Positions 8,496 to 18,516 are shown, numbered from the stretch's first letter. The stretch: 64,000 bases of DNA from an uncultured Flavobacteriaceae bacterium (GCA_947494715.1 CANLWG010000003.1:62001-126000); one strand, 5' to 3'. The notes: generated by a model from the letters alone, not told the origin. Numbers and translations are program-made.

Positions 8496-10944
8496 ATGTT
8501 CAAAAACTACATAAAAATCGCTTTCCGGAACATATGGAAGAACAAGGTATTTTCCTTAATCAACGTCATAGGCCTTTCCATTGGATTAAGTGCAGCTTTT
8601 GTTATCGGCGCAATCATCTATTACGATTTAACCTTTGATAAATTCCATCCTGATGGTGAGCGGATTTATCGTGTGACTACTGAATTCACATCACCAGATG
8701 GTAATTTTTATAATCCGGGCGTATCGGTACCATTGAGGCAGGCCTTAAAGGAAGAATTTGCCGGAATAGAAATCGTAAGCCCCCTATATACAATTTCCAT
8801 GCATCAAGTGGAGAATACCGAAACCGAAAAAATATTCAAAAGCCCCGAAAATATAATTCATACGGATGGTAATTACTTTCAATTGTTTCAATACAAATGG
8901 TTGGCCGGAGATGCAAATGGAATCCTATCAAATCCAAATGAGGTAGTGTTGACGGAAAACAGGGCCAAAAGGTATTTTCCAAACCTATCACCAAATGAGA
9001 TTGTTGGTAAGGTATTGACATACAATGACACCATATCTTTGAATGTCACCGGGGTTGTCGAAAATTTTAAAGACCGGAGCGACCTCATTTTTGAGGAATT
9101 TATTTCATATAGGACCATAGGGGATATAGGACTAAAGAACAGGTTGGGGAGCACAAATTGGTATAACACAAATAGCACATCCCAATTATTTGTAAAACTA
9201 AGCGAAAAAGCCAGTGTGGTATCCGTCCAAAAACAGCTGGACCTTTTGGCCGCCGAGCATCTCGATAAGGAAATGGTCGCGTTCGGCCAAAAAAGGAGGT
9301 TTGATTTACAGCCTTTGGCCGATATCCATTTTAATCCCAATTACGGAACGTATGACTACACAAGAAGTCAGGCCAGTAAACCCGTTTTAATCAGTTTATC
9401 ATTTGTTGCCCTGTTCCTTCTGCTTTTGGGCTGTATCAATTTCATTAACTTGAATACGGCGCAAGCGACACAACGTGCCAAGGAAATAGGGATTCGTAAA
9501 ACCCTTGGGGGGTTCTAAAAAACAATTGGTTTTTCAATTTTTGGGAGAGACTTTTTTATTGACCGCTACCGCCGCTGTAGTATCCTTGTTTTTTTCGTCT
9601 TGGTTGATTCGGTTATTTTCCGACTTTATTCCTCGAGGGGTAAGTTTTGGACTTTTTAATAGTCCGGTATTGATCGGTTCGGCGATTCTTTTAGTATTGG
9701 TATTAACTTTGTTATCAGGATTTTATCCTGCCCTTGTCCTTTCCCGTTTTAAGCCGGTATCTGTACTTAAAAATCAAATTTTACCGGGCAATGACAAAAC
9801 TTCCCTCCGAAAATATTTGACGGTTTTTCAATTCGCGATTGCACAAGTCTTTATCATTGCTACCGTACTGGTCGGTAAACAGATTCACTATTTGATGACC
9901 AAGGACATGGGCTTTAAGACCGAAGCCATTGCATATTTGAGGACGCCTTATAATGAGCCTTCAATCGACAAAAGAATCCGCCTTTTAGAAAAACTAAAAA
10001 CAGACCCTCATATACAGGACGTTGTTTTAGGGGGAAATCCACCAGCCTCTCGAAGTACTTTTTCCTCATCGGTTGTTTATCGAAATGAAGAAAATGAAGT
10101 GCAGGCCAGCCTACAATGGCTTTATGGGGGCATCGACTACAGACGCCTTTATGGAATACCTTTATTGGCAGGGAGGGATATATTGAATGATACCATCAAG
10201 GAGTATGTAATCAATGAAACCTATATGAAACTTTTGGGCTTCAAGGAACCCATTGAGGCGATTGGCAAATCTTTGATATTGGAAGGAGAGGCATATCCTA
10301 TAGTAGGAGTGATGAAAGATTTTTACCAACGTTCTTTAAGAACCACCATTAAACCCATGGCCTTGGTCGGCGATTGGGACCGTAACGAATATTCGCAGTT
10401 TAATACTATTCATTTTTCTATAGGAGGAAATAAGACATCAGATTTAACCAGTGATATTGCCTTGGTCGAAAATGCTTGGAAATCTGTTTATCCCAATTAC
10501 GATTTTGATCCTCGATTTATCGATGATACCGTTTCAAGGTTCTATGAACAAGAACGCAAAACCTCGGCCCTGTTAAAATGGGCCACTGGCCTTACTATCC
10601 TTATCAGTTGTTTGGGACTCTTAGGTCTGGTGATTCACACTACCGAACGCCGAACAAAGGAAATCGGAATTCGGAAAGTATTGGGTGCCACACTGGCACA
10701 GTTAAACCTATTGCTCTGTAAGGAGTTTTTGGTGTTGGTCGGCATTGCCTTCGCCATAGCCGCGCCAATAGCTTGGTGGGGCTTGGACTATTGGTTGCAG
10801 GGCTTTGCGCATAAGACGGTCCTAAGTTGGTGGGTCTTTTTCCTTGGTGGGATTACCATGCTCTTTATCGCCTTGGCAATTATCAGTATTCGGACGATTG
10901 CCGCGGCGAATGCCGATCCTGTAAAGAGTTTGAGGACTGAGTAA
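8496..10944 (+). pseudogene. FtsX/MacB-like ABC permease, array copy 4, split by a +1 frameshift
   Basis: Two overlapping reading frames together make one permease. Frame 1 (8496-9518, 340 residues) runs from MFKNYIKIAFRNIWKNK through helix 1, periplasmic domain 1, helix 2 and into the first coupling helix (QRAKEIGIRKTLGG), then reads F-stop. Frame 2 (from about 9505 to 10944, up to 479 residues) resumes with GGSKKQLVFQFLGETFLL and contains the rest, including RRTKEIGIRKVLGATLAQL and the tail DPVKSLRTE. Removing one G from the G6 run at 9507-9512 restores LGGSKKQ and an 815-residue protein, the normal length. Related copies are 10 and 24, which also have GG at this point. It may be a real disrupted gene, a phase-variable one, or an assembly or sequencing error. 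No internal start with a ribosome site is apparent at 9505 (TTG). Confidence 0.88.
9507..9512. other. G6 homopolymer at the frameshift in permease copy 4
   Basis: Six consecutive G are followed by TTCTAA. With six G the frame reads LGGF-stop; with five it reads LGGSKKQL, matching the aligned position of all sibling permeases. The tract therefore carries the disabling indel. Confidence 0.85.
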
Positions 10945-10998
10945 AGGGTTCTTTGACAATTGATTTTGTCTTTCTGATCGGTACTCTCCAAAAACGAT

Positions 10999-11035
10999 GT
11001 AAATATATTGTACACCTTCTGTCCAAATATTTTAC
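10999..11035. promoter_or_regulatory. Degenerate activator-type palindrome (copy A)
   Basis: Left half GTAAATATATTGTACA (10999-11014), spacer CCTTC, right half TGTCCAAATATTTTAC (11020-11035). The right half is identical to the right half of the perfect palindrome at 35706-35742. The left half matches the ideal complement at 11 of 16 positions. It lies about 65 nt upstream of a sigma-54-like box, a normal place for an enhancer-binding-protein site. Confidence 0.6.
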
Positions 11036-11098
11036 ACATAATTGCTTTTTTTCTTTGATTTTATCTATAAGATATTGATTTTAAGAGTTTTGCACATA

Positions 11099-11113
11099 TG
11101 GCATGAAGATCGA
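11099..11113 (+). promoter_or_regulatory. Candidate sigma-54-like -24/-12 element (copy A)
   Basis: TGGCATGAAGATCGA. The TGGCA block matches the -24 consensus. The -12 part reads TCGA rather than TTGC, so the match is incomplete. Its counterpart at 35807-35821 (TGGCATAGAAATCGA) keeps the same bases at the key positions and nearly the same distance from the palindrome. The start codon of copy 5 is about 165 nt downstream. Confidence 0.4.
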
Positions 11114-11277
11114 AGTCAATACCAATGGCTTTGGTTTCACTACTTGGCGGTGCATCTTGAGACAGCCGTACAAAATGAAACTTTTAACAACTTTGGAAAT
11201 ATCCATAAACACGAAATAAACTAGTTGAATCATATAACTAAATGTACTGAAAGGAAAATCATCAAAAAACGGAAATC

Positions 11278-13662
11278 ATGTTGTTGAACTTTATCAAAAT
11301 CGCGCGTCGAAAATTATGGAATAAAAAAGGAAGATCTTTTACCAAATTATTTAGCCTGGCCATTGGGATAGTGAGTCTGTTTTATATTGCCATATATCTG
11401 TATCAGGAGTTGAATTATGATAGTTTTCACTCCAACTATACCAAAATTGCCAAGATCAATACAACCATAGAGTCCCCTACTGGAAACCTTTCGCTGGGTC
11501 TTAGCGCCGTACCGGTAGGCCCCTATGTTAAGTCCAAATCCCCTGCGGTGGAGGAATTTGTTCGTATCAACAAGGAATATGGAAGTCATGCAATTAAACA
11601 TGGGGACAAACTATTTTCCGAAAGCGAGAACATTTTTTATGCGGATCCAGCCTTTTTTAAGGTGTTCGATTTTGACTTGATTGCCGGAAATCCGATATCT
11701 GCCTTGGATGGCCCGGATAAAATAATTATCACCGAAAGTACGGCCATAAAGTACTTTGGAAATGTAAATGCCTTGAACAAAGTATTGCTTTATGACGATG
11801 TGCCATTTACGGTATCCGGCATTATCGCTAATATCCCTTCCAATTCGCATTTGCAGTTCGATTTTTTGATTTCCATGGCGACTTTCCTTAAAAGCAGACC
11901 CAATGTAGATCAAAACTGGGAATGGTTCCCCATGAACACGTATTTCTTGTTAAAAGATACCCAAAGCGGTGCCAATTTAGGCGAAGTACTACGGACGGTT
12001 CCGCAGTACCTCGAGAAAAGTAGCACCAATGACCAATATAAATTATCCATTGAACCTCTTAACGGGTTACATTTCAGTTCTCCAAAATTGGGCGAATTGG
12101 GGACAAAAGGAAAGCGATCCAACCTGTATATCCTTTTTACCATAGGTGTTATGATACTCTTATTGGCGGTCTCCAATTTTATAAACCTAACTACGGCCCA
12201 ACTTTCTGTAGAAGCAAAGGATGTTTCCATAAAAAAGACCGTTGGGGCCTCTAAACGGGATATTTTTAAACAATTTTCGGTTGAATCGCTATTGCTCACG
12301 TCGTTTGCGACGATAGTATCGATATTGCTAATCCTGTTGACATTCCCAATTTTTGAAGACCTTTTGGGAGGTAACTTTGATACTGATTTCCTTTCAAATC
12401 CCCTTTTCATTTTACTTCTCCCTTTGAGTCCTATAGTACTCACTTTATTGGGAGGCATTTATCCGGCAGTCAAGTTCGCCAGGATTTCAACAATACATAA
12501 ACCCAAACCGGATGGCAAGTATAATAATGTCCTGAATACAAGGACATCTTTATTAATTTTTCAGTTTGCCATCACAAGTGCCCTGGTAATAGGATCATGT
12601 ATCATTTATTATCAATTGAACTACATCCAAAATCAGGATTTAGGGATGGATACAGCCCACAAAATTGTACTGGATTATGGGCCAAATTCAAAAATAGGGA
12701 CAGCCTTTGAGTCATTACAACAAGAATTAGGGGGTATTCCAGGAGTGGAGAGCGTAACCTTTAGCTCCCACGTACCTGGCCAGACGCCTAATGGAGTGGC
12801 AACACAACTATTGGATGTAAACGGACGAAGTAGCAACGGGGAAATAAATCTAAATCTCGTGGACTACAACTTTGTAGAAGATTATGGATTACAGCTAGTA
12901 GCAGGTAGGGATTTTAGGAAAGGAAAGGCGGACGAGACCTCGGCGCTTATCTTGAACGAGGCGGCCGTAAAGGCTTTTGGATATGAAAATCCGGAAGACA
13001 TTTTAGGGGCGTCCTTTGAACAATGGGGAGGGAACGGTACAGTAATCGGGGTGGTGAATGACTTTAACTATTTATCCCTTCATGAGGATGTAGGATTGCT
13101 ATCCTTAAAAGTGTGGCCGGAACAATTTATGAAAATTACGGTTACGATTGCACCCAACAATGTTAAGGGTACATTGGAAAAGTTGGAAAGTAAATGGGCT
13201 TCGCTTTATCCCAGTATCCCCTTCAACCATTATTTTGTAGATGACAACTTTAAGACCCAATATGATAAGGATCGGCAATTTGCTACTATTATTAATGTGT
13301 TTACTATCATTTCCATTTGTATCGGTATTTTGGGGTTGATAGCCTATGCCAGGTTCTGGTGCGAAAGACGCAGAAAGGAAATGTCCATACGCAAAGTTTT
13401 GGGCGCCAGTGCTATGCTGCTCGTTTGGAAACTCTTAAAAAGCTTTAGCATTCCAGTATTGATCGGTTTTAGTATTGCCATTCCTATCTCCTACTATTTG
13501 GGTGGGCAATGGTTACTTGAATTTGCCTATCGTTTTGATCTAAACTGGTATTTCTTTGCTTTGCCCTTGGCCCTACTTCTGGTATTTGTATGGTTGTCCG
13601 TAGGCACGCAGACCTTGAAGTTGGTCTTGGCCAATCCAGTAGATAATTTAAAAGAAGAATAA
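11278..13662 (+). CDS. FtsX/MacB-like ABC permease, array copy 5 (divergent)
   Basis: A 794-residue permease, one of the most divergent copies. It opens MLLNFIKIARRKLWNKKGR, lacking the AWRN signature. The first coupling helix is VEAKDVSIKKTVGASKRDI (about 311-329), where KDVSIKK replaces KEIGVRK. The second is RRRKEMSIRKVLGASAMLL (about 697-715). Helix 6 reads ICIGILGLIAYARFW instead of SCLGLFGLA. The tail is NPVDNLKEE. Both periplasmic domains are present and the length is normal, so it is probably functional but may couple differently. It is the first gene after the predicted promoter region 10945-11277 and is followed after only 11 nt by copy 6. Confidence 0.9.
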   Translation: MLLNFIKIARRKLWNKKGRSFTKLFSLAIGIVSLFYIAIYLYQELNYDSFHSNYTKIAKINTTIESPTGNLSLGLSAVPVGPYVKSKSPAVEEFVRINKEYGSHAIKHGDKLFSESENIFYADPAFFKVFDFDLIAGNPISALDGPDKIIITESTAIKYFGNVNALNKVLLYDDVPFTVSGIIANIPSNSHLQFDFLISMATFLKSRPNVDQNWEWFPMNTYFLLKDTQSGANLGEVLRTVPQYLEKSSTNDQYKLSIEPLNGLHFSSPKLGELGTKGKRSNLYILFTIGVMILLLAVSNFINLTTAQLSVEAKDVSIKKTVGASKRDIFKQFSVESLLLTSFATIVSILLILLTFPIFEDLLGGNFDTDFLSNPLFILLLPLSPIVLTLLGGIYPAVKFARISTIHKPKPDGKYNNVLNTRTSLLIFQFAITSALVIGSCIIYYQLNYIQNQDLGMDTAHKIVLDYGPNSKIGTAFESLQQELGGIPGVESVTFSSHVPGQTPNGVATQLLDVNGRSSNGEINLNLVDYNFVEDYGLQLVAGRDFRKGKADETSALILNEAAVKAFGYENPEDILGASFEQWGGNGTVIGVVNDFNYLSLHEDVGLLSLKVWPEQFMKITVTIAPNNVKGTLEKLESKWASLYPSIPFNHYFVDDNFKTQYDKDRQFATIINVFTIISICIGILGLIAYARFWCERRRKEMSIRKVLGASAMLLVWKLLKSFSIPVLIGFSIAIPISYYLGGQWLLEFAYRFDLNWYFFALPLALLLVFVWLSVGTQTLKLVLANPVDNLKEE

Positions 13663-13673
13663 AAGCACATAAA

Positions 13674-16043
13674 ATGTTTAAGAACTATCTAAAAATCGCT
13701 TGGCGTAACCTAATAAGGAATAAAGGCTACTTCGCCATTAATGTGTTGGGGCTAGCGATTGCTCTGACCGTATCCTTTCTCATGTTGCTTTGGGTACAGG
13801 ATGAGTATAGTAAGGATAAGTTTCATGCAAAGGACGATCAATTGTATCGTGTGAAACGTACTATCCCATTGGAGGAAGGGGTTTTGGATGTTTACGCTGG
13901 GATATCCTATCCATTTCTAAGGGCTGCTAAGGAACAACTGCCGGAAATCGAAAAATACATCGCCCTGGCCCGCAGTTTTGAGGACAATCTAAGGTTGGAG
14001 AATATTGATTTTAGGGCTTCGGGAACCTTCGCCAATGCGGATTTTTTCTCCAGCTTTTCGTATCCGATACTGCTTGGGGATATTACCCAGCTTGATGAAA
14101 AACCGGAAGCCTTGGCCATTTCGGAAAGTTTGGCAAAACGTTTTTGGGGATCGGAATGGTCGAAGAAGGCCATAGGAAGCAACGTAACTATTTTGGACAA
14201 TGGAGATTTTACCGTTGAAGCGGTATATAAGGATTTCCCCAAAAGTTCATCGATTCAAAACGACTTTTATTACAGTTTTGAAAAGTACCTAAAGGACAAT
14301 GATTGGATGCTGGAATGGAGCAACAACGGAATTCAAGGGGCCTTTTTGTTGCGACCCGATGCCGACCCTCAAGAGGTTTCCGCAAAATTGAACAAGCTGT
14401 TTCAAGACAATATAACAGGGGAGCTAAAAGAAGGCTGCTTCATCCAAAAATTTTCGGACGACTATCTATACAATCAGTTTGATGAAAAGGCCCAGGTAAG
14501 TGGCGGTCGCATAAGGTACGTTCGGATATTTACCATAGCCGCTATTTTTCTATTGATTATTTCATGTATCAATTTTGTGAACCTGTCAACGGCCCATGCC
14601 ACCAAAAGAGCAGGTGAAATAGGGATACGCAAGGTAATCGGTGCAAAAAGAAACAACCTCATGGGGCAATTTTTAACCGAGACGACCCTGATTACGGGGA
14701 TATCGTTTTTAATAGCCTATATATTTACCCTGTTGCTTTTACCCAGTGTCAATAGTCTGGCGGAAAAACAACTTGCATTGAATTTTACTGAACCGCTCAT
14801 TTGGCTGGGTGTTTTCGTGGTTTTTGTATGTACTACCCTGCTATCGGGAGTCTATCCGGCCCTGGTTATTTCATCTTTTAGACCCATTGCCGCTTTAAAG
14901 GATCAAAGTCAGGAGCAAAAAAACACCATATCCCTTAGAAAGTCTCTTGTGGTGCTTCAGTTCGGATTGACCTGTTTGCTCATTATAGCGGCCTTGACCG
15001 TAAGATTACAGATTGAATATATCAATCAAAAAGATCTTGGAATTGCAAAAGAACAACTGGTATCGATCCACCAGGACAAAGTATTGACCGATAAGTATGA
15101 AGTACTGCGAAACGAACTGCTTACTTCCAATGCTATTGAAGATGTGACCTTGGCCGGTCCTTCCCCGCTTAACATGGTGGCGTCATCCAGCGGTGTCAGT
15201 TGGCCGGGCAAGACCTTGGAACAAGGAAATATCGAGTTTTCCCTACTTTGGACAGCTCATAATTTTATAGATGTGTTCGATGTTCCATTAAAAGAGGGCA
15301 GTTATTATCGTGAAGGTAGCACCGATACTTTGAATATTGTTCTCAATGAAAAGGCCGTAGAGATTATGGGGATTAAAGATCCCATAGGAAAAAGCATTCA
15401 ACTATGGCGCAAACCCAGACAGATAATCGGGGTATTGAAGGATTTTCATAACCGGTCATTGTACGAGCCCATACAGCCCGCGGTCTTTCTCCTGGACCCC
15501 AATAATGCTGGGATGATGTTCGTAAAATTGGAGGCCGGAAAGACCAAGGAGGCATTGGCTTCATTACAGGCCTCCTTCACCAGAACATTGCCAGATCTAC
15601 CACTTCATTACAATTTTGTGGATGAGCAATACGCCGCTGAATATAAGAGCGAAAACTTGACCGGCACGTTGGCCTATTATTTTGCCATTATTTCCATTCT
15701 CATTTCATGTTTGGGTCTTTTTGGCCTGGCCACATTTATGGCAAAGCAGCGAACAAAGGAAATAGGCATCCGAAAAGTACTGGGCGCAAGCGTAGGAAGC
15801 ATTGTTGCACTTATCTCCAAGGATTTAATGAAACTGATAATACTGGCGGTATTGATAGCATCACCTGTTGCCTATTACTTTATGAATACTTGGCTACAAG
15901 GGTTTGCCTATAAAATTCAAATCCACTGGAGCGTATTTGTGGTAACGGGAGGGTTTGCGATACTCATCACCTTACTTACAGTAGGTTGGCAGTCCATAAA
16001 ATCGGCCAATGCAGATCCAGTAAAAAGTTTACGAACGGAATGA
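13674..16043 (+). CDS. FtsX/MacB-like ABC permease, array copy 6
   Basis: A 789-residue permease of the AWRN group (MFKNYLKIAWRNLIRNKGY). Its coupling helices are TKRAGEIGIRKVIGAKRNNL (about 309-328; AGE replaces the usual AKE) and QRTKEIGIRKVLGASVGSI (about 692-710). The segment before helix 2 is GGRIRYVRIFTIAAIFLLI. Helix 6 has the standard ISCLGLFGLATFMA. The tail is DPVKSLRTE, shared with copy 4. The 11-nt gap after copy 5 points to translational coupling. A 12-bp-arm inverted repeat lies in the 61-nt gap downstream. Confidence 0.92.
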   Translation: MFKNYLKIAWRNLIRNKGYFAINVLGLAIALTVSFLMLLWVQDEYSKDKFHAKDDQLYRVKRTIPLEEGVLDVYAGISYPFLRAAKEQLPEIEKYIALARSFEDNLRLENIDFRASGTFANADFFSSFSYPILLGDITQLDEKPEALAISESLAKRFWGSEWSKKAIGSNVTILDNGDFTVEAVYKDFPKSSSIQNDFYYSFEKYLKDNDWMLEWSNNGIQGAFLLRPDADPQEVSAKLNKLFQDNITGELKEGCFIQKFSDDYLYNQFDEKAQVSGGRIRYVRIFTIAAIFLLIISCINFVNLSTAHATKRAGEIGIRKVIGAKRNNLMGQFLTETTLITGISFLIAYIFTLLLLPSVNSLAEKQLALNFTEPLIWLGVFVVFVCTTLLSGVYPALVISSFRPIAALKDQSQEQKNTISLRKSLVVLQFGLTCLLIIAALTVRLQIEYINQKDLGIAKEQLVSIHQDKVLTDKYEVLRNELLTSNAIEDVTLAGPSPLNMVASSSGVSWPGKTLEQGNIEFSLLWTAHNFIDVFDVPLKEGSYYREGSTDTLNIVLNEKAVEIMGIKDPIGKSIQLWRKPRQIIGVLKDFHNRSLYEPIQPAVFLLDPNNAGMMFVKLEAGKTKEALASLQASFTRTLPDLPLHYNFVDEQYAAEYKSENLTGTLAYYFAIISILISCLGLFGLATFMAKQRTKEIGIRKVLGASVGSIVALISKDLMKLIILAVLIASPVAYYFMNTWLQGFAYKIQIHWSVFVVTGGFAILITLLTVGWQSIKSANADPVKSLRTE

Positions 16044-16047
16044 TGAA

Positions 16048-16087
16048 AGACCTGTCAGGCCTAGAACGAAATAAACCTGACAGGTCT
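16048..16087. repeat. AGACCTGTCAGG inverted repeat between copies 6 and 7
   Basis: AGACCTGTCAGG (16048-16059) and its exact complement CCTGACAGGTCT (16076-16087), separated by 16 nt. It belongs to the same family as the palindrome at 3562-3578 and the longer elements near 49.0 and 51.5 kb. It may be an extragenic palindrome or an intercistronic hairpin. Confidence 0.8.
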
Positions 16088-16104
16088 AAATAAAAAAAGA
16101 AAAC

Positions 16105-18516
16105 ATGTTCAAAAACTATTTAAAAATCGCCTGGCGGAACTTAAAAAGAAACAAAGGTTACTCAGCCATCAATATTGGTGGTTTGGCACTGGGAATGGCC
16201 GTAGTCATAATGATCGGGCTCTGGGTGCTGGATGAACTCACCTTTAATACCTATCATAAAAACCATGATAAAATAGCCCAGATCTATAATCGGGGAAAGA
16301 ACTTGGATACTGGAGAAATAGGGTCCTTCCCATCCACATTATATATTATGGGAAGTGTCATAAAAGAAAATCATTCCGATTATTTCGAATACGTTTTAAG
16401 GGCAAGTTGGGTCGGAGATTATGTGCTTACCAACTCTGGGGAAAATTACACACAAACCGGGCAGTTTATTGAAGGCCAGGCTTTGGATATGCTTTCCCTA
16501 AATATGATCCAAGGTTCCTATGCCAGTTTGGAGGATTTGAATGCAGTGGCCTTATCCGAATCTGCAGCACTGGCCATTTTTGGCGAAGAAGACCCTATAG
16601 GGAAATCCATAAAGATCAATAATGAAATGGATGCCGAGGTAAAAGCGGTTTATGAGGACTTGCCCAAAAACAACAGCTTTGAGAATGTAAAATTCTTTGC
16701 CAACTGGAATTTGATCGAGGCCAACGAACCCCAGCGATTTGCACGGGCCAAAACAGTATGGAACGATTGGTCTTTTCAACTCTATGTACAATTAAGGCCA
16801 GGAATGGATTTCGAAACGGCCAATACAGCCTTGAGAAACTTATATTCCCAGTACGGCCCTTCCGATTCAGTAGATGGGTATGAAGAAAGAGGCCTACATC
16901 CTTTTGCCTACCCTATGGACAAATGGCATTTATATTCTGAATTTGATGCTCTGGGCAAGCCTACCAAAGGACGTATCACTTTTGTTTGGCTGTTTATCGC
17001 CATAGGTATATTCGTGCTGTTTTTGGCCTGTATAAACTTTATGAACCTAAGTACGGCCCGTTCCGAAAAACGCTCAAAGGAAGTCGGCATCCGAAAGACC
17101 GTTGGATCTAGAAAGAAACAGTTGGTCGTACAGTTTTTGAGCGAATCGCTTTTGATTTCAAGTATTGCGCTGATGTTGGCGTTTGTTTTGGTATTGATCA
17201 CCCTTCCTTGGTTTAATACATTGGCCGGAAAGAATATGGGCATTCCGTTGGGCAATCCTATATTTTGGACAGCAATCCTATCCTTTACATTATTTACGGG
17301 ATTGTTGGCCGGTAGCTACCCCGCGCTCTACCTTTCTTCATTTAGCCCTATAAAAGTACTCAAGGGCACTTTTAAGGCGGGCCCGTACTCAGCGGTTCCA
17401 AGAAAGGTATTGGTGGTATTTCAATTCGCGGTCTCCATTATGCTCGCCGTGGGCACGGTCATCGTTTTTAACCAGATAGAATTTACCAAGGATAGACCTA
17501 TTGGATATGACCGAAACAATTTGATTTCGGTTCAAATGAACAATCCAGAATATGGGGGCAAATACGATTTGTTACGTGATGAGTTGAAGAATACGGGAGT
17601 AGTGGAAGAAATGACGCAATCATCTTCTCCTTTGATAGGCGTGTACAATAATGGTGGTAGTGGACTAAGTTGGACCGGTAAGGACCCTGAAATGAGTCCC
17701 GATTTCGGGCTTCTTTGGATTACCCACGACTATGGAAAAACGGTGGGATGGCAGTTTTTGAAAGGGAGGGATTTCTCAAGGGAATTTGCCTCGGACTCAT
17801 CGTCGGTTGTTATCAACGAAACGGCTGTCAGGTATATGGGGTTGGAAAACCCGGTAGGAAGTTATATTACAGCGGGTGACGAACGCTTAAAAATTATTGG
17901 TGTAACGAAGGACATGGTCATGCAATCTCCATACGAGCCGGTAAAACAGGCCCTATTTGTTATCGACTATGAAAATGTAAATTATATTAATATCAAGATA
18001 AAGCCAGATGCAAGTACCGGTGATGCCATTGCAAAGATCGAAGCGGTATTTGCCAAGGTAGTACCCTCCGCCAAATTTGATTATGGTTTTGTGGACGAGG
18101 CTTATGGCCAAAAATTCCAAGCCGAACAACGTTTGGGCAACCTTGCCGGAGTCTTTACCCTTTTGGCCATCCTTATAAGTTGCCTTGGTCTTTTTGGTCT
18201 GGCCTCATTTGTTGCCGAACAACGTACCAAGGAGATAGGTGTACGCAAGGTTTTAGGTGCCTCGGTGCTCAATCTCTGGAAAATGTTATCCAAGGATTTT
18301 GTTGTGTTGGTATTGATATCAGTTTTGGTCGCCATCCCTATCGCCTACCATTTTATGAGTGGATGGCTACAGAATTACGAATACCGAATGGAAATCTCGT
18401 GGTGGATTTTTGGTTTTGCAATTGCCGGGGCATTATTGGTAACACTTCTTACGGTAAGTTTTCAAGCGATCAAGGCGGCAAGTGTAAATCCTATAAAGAG
18501 TTTACGAACGGAATGA
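16105..18516 (+). CDS. FtsX/MacB-like ABC permease, array copy 7 (close paralogue of copy 1)
   Basis: An 803-residue permease. It matches copy 1 along its whole length, including both periplasmic domains: INIGGLA[LM]GMAVV in helix 1, TYHKNHDKIAQIYNRG, THDYGKTVGW, GRDFSREFASDS and AEQRLGNLAGVFTLLAI. The coupling helices are KRSKEVGIRKTVGSRKKQL (about 322-340) and QRTKEIGVRKVLGASVLNL (about 706-724). The tail is NPIKSLRTE. Five other copies separate the pair, so the duplication was not simple adjacent doubling, or later insertions and rearrangements separated them. The shared periplasmic domains suggest that the two see similar substrates or partners (inference). Confidence 0.93.
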   Translation: MFKNYLKIAWRNLKRNKGYSAINIGGLALGMAVVIMIGLWVLDELTFNTYHKNHDKIAQIYNRGKNLDTGEIGSFPSTLYIMGSVIKENHSDYFEYVLRASWVGDYVLTNSGENYTQTGQFIEGQALDMLSLNMIQGSYASLEDLNAVALSESAALAIFGEEDPIGKSIKINNEMDAEVKAVYEDLPKNNSFENVKFFANWNLIEANEPQRFARAKTVWNDWSFQLYVQLRPGMDFETANTALRNLYSQYGPSDSVDGYEERGLHPFAYPMDKWHLYSEFDALGKPTKGRITFVWLFIAIGIFVLFLACINFMNLSTARSEKRSKEVGIRKTVGSRKKQLVVQFLSESLLISSIALMLAFVLVLITLPWFNTLAGKNMGIPLGNPIFWTAILSFTLFTGLLAGSYPALYLSSFSPIKVLKGTFKAGPYSAVPRKVLVVFQFAVSIMLAVGTVIVFNQIEFTKDRPIGYDRNNLISVQMNNPEYGGKYDLLRDELKNTGVVEEMTQSSSPLIGVYNNGGSGLSWTGKDPEMSPDFGLLWITHDYGKTVGWQFLKGRDFSREFASDSSSVVINETAVRYMGLENPVGSYITAGDERLKIIGVTKDMVMQSPYEPVKQALFVIDYENVNYINIKIKPDASTGDAIAKIEAVFAKVVPSAKFDYGFVDEAYGQKFQAEQRLGNLAGVFTLLAILISCLGLFGLASFVAEQRTKEIGVRKVLGASVLNLWKMLSKDFVVLVLISVLVAIPIAYHFMSGWLQNYEYRMEISWWIFGFAIAGALLVTLLTVSFQAIKAASVNPIKSLRTE

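Larger units (their letters stand above)
10945..11277 (+). promoter_or_regulatory. 333-nt intergenic region with a predicted internal promoter of the array
   Basis: The largest gap between permeases. No credible gene is present: the only open frame (11042-11224) overlaps the regulatory signals and has no recognisable features. The region contains a degenerate palindrome (10999-11035) and, 65 nt downstream, TGGCATGAAGATCGA (11099-11113). The same order and spacing occur at 35706-35821. A GCTTTGGTT stretch (near 11139) also has a counterpart in the second region, suggesting that the two regions descend from one promoter. Inference: start of a second transcription unit beginning with copy 5. Confidence 0.6.

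Noticed and set aside
9504-9518. Programmed -1 ribosomal frameshifting at the G6 run
   Set aside because: The downstream frame needs +1, not -1, and no sibling gene uses such a mechanism; an indel is simpler.
9505-10944. Second half of permease copy 4 as an independent gene starting at TTG
   Set aside because: It starts in the middle of a coupling helix with no ribosome site; removing one G joins it to the upstream frame.
11042-11224. 60-residue open frame in the 333-nt gap
   Set aside because: It overlaps the predicted promoter box, has no recognisable domain or start context, and looks like random AT-rich sequence.
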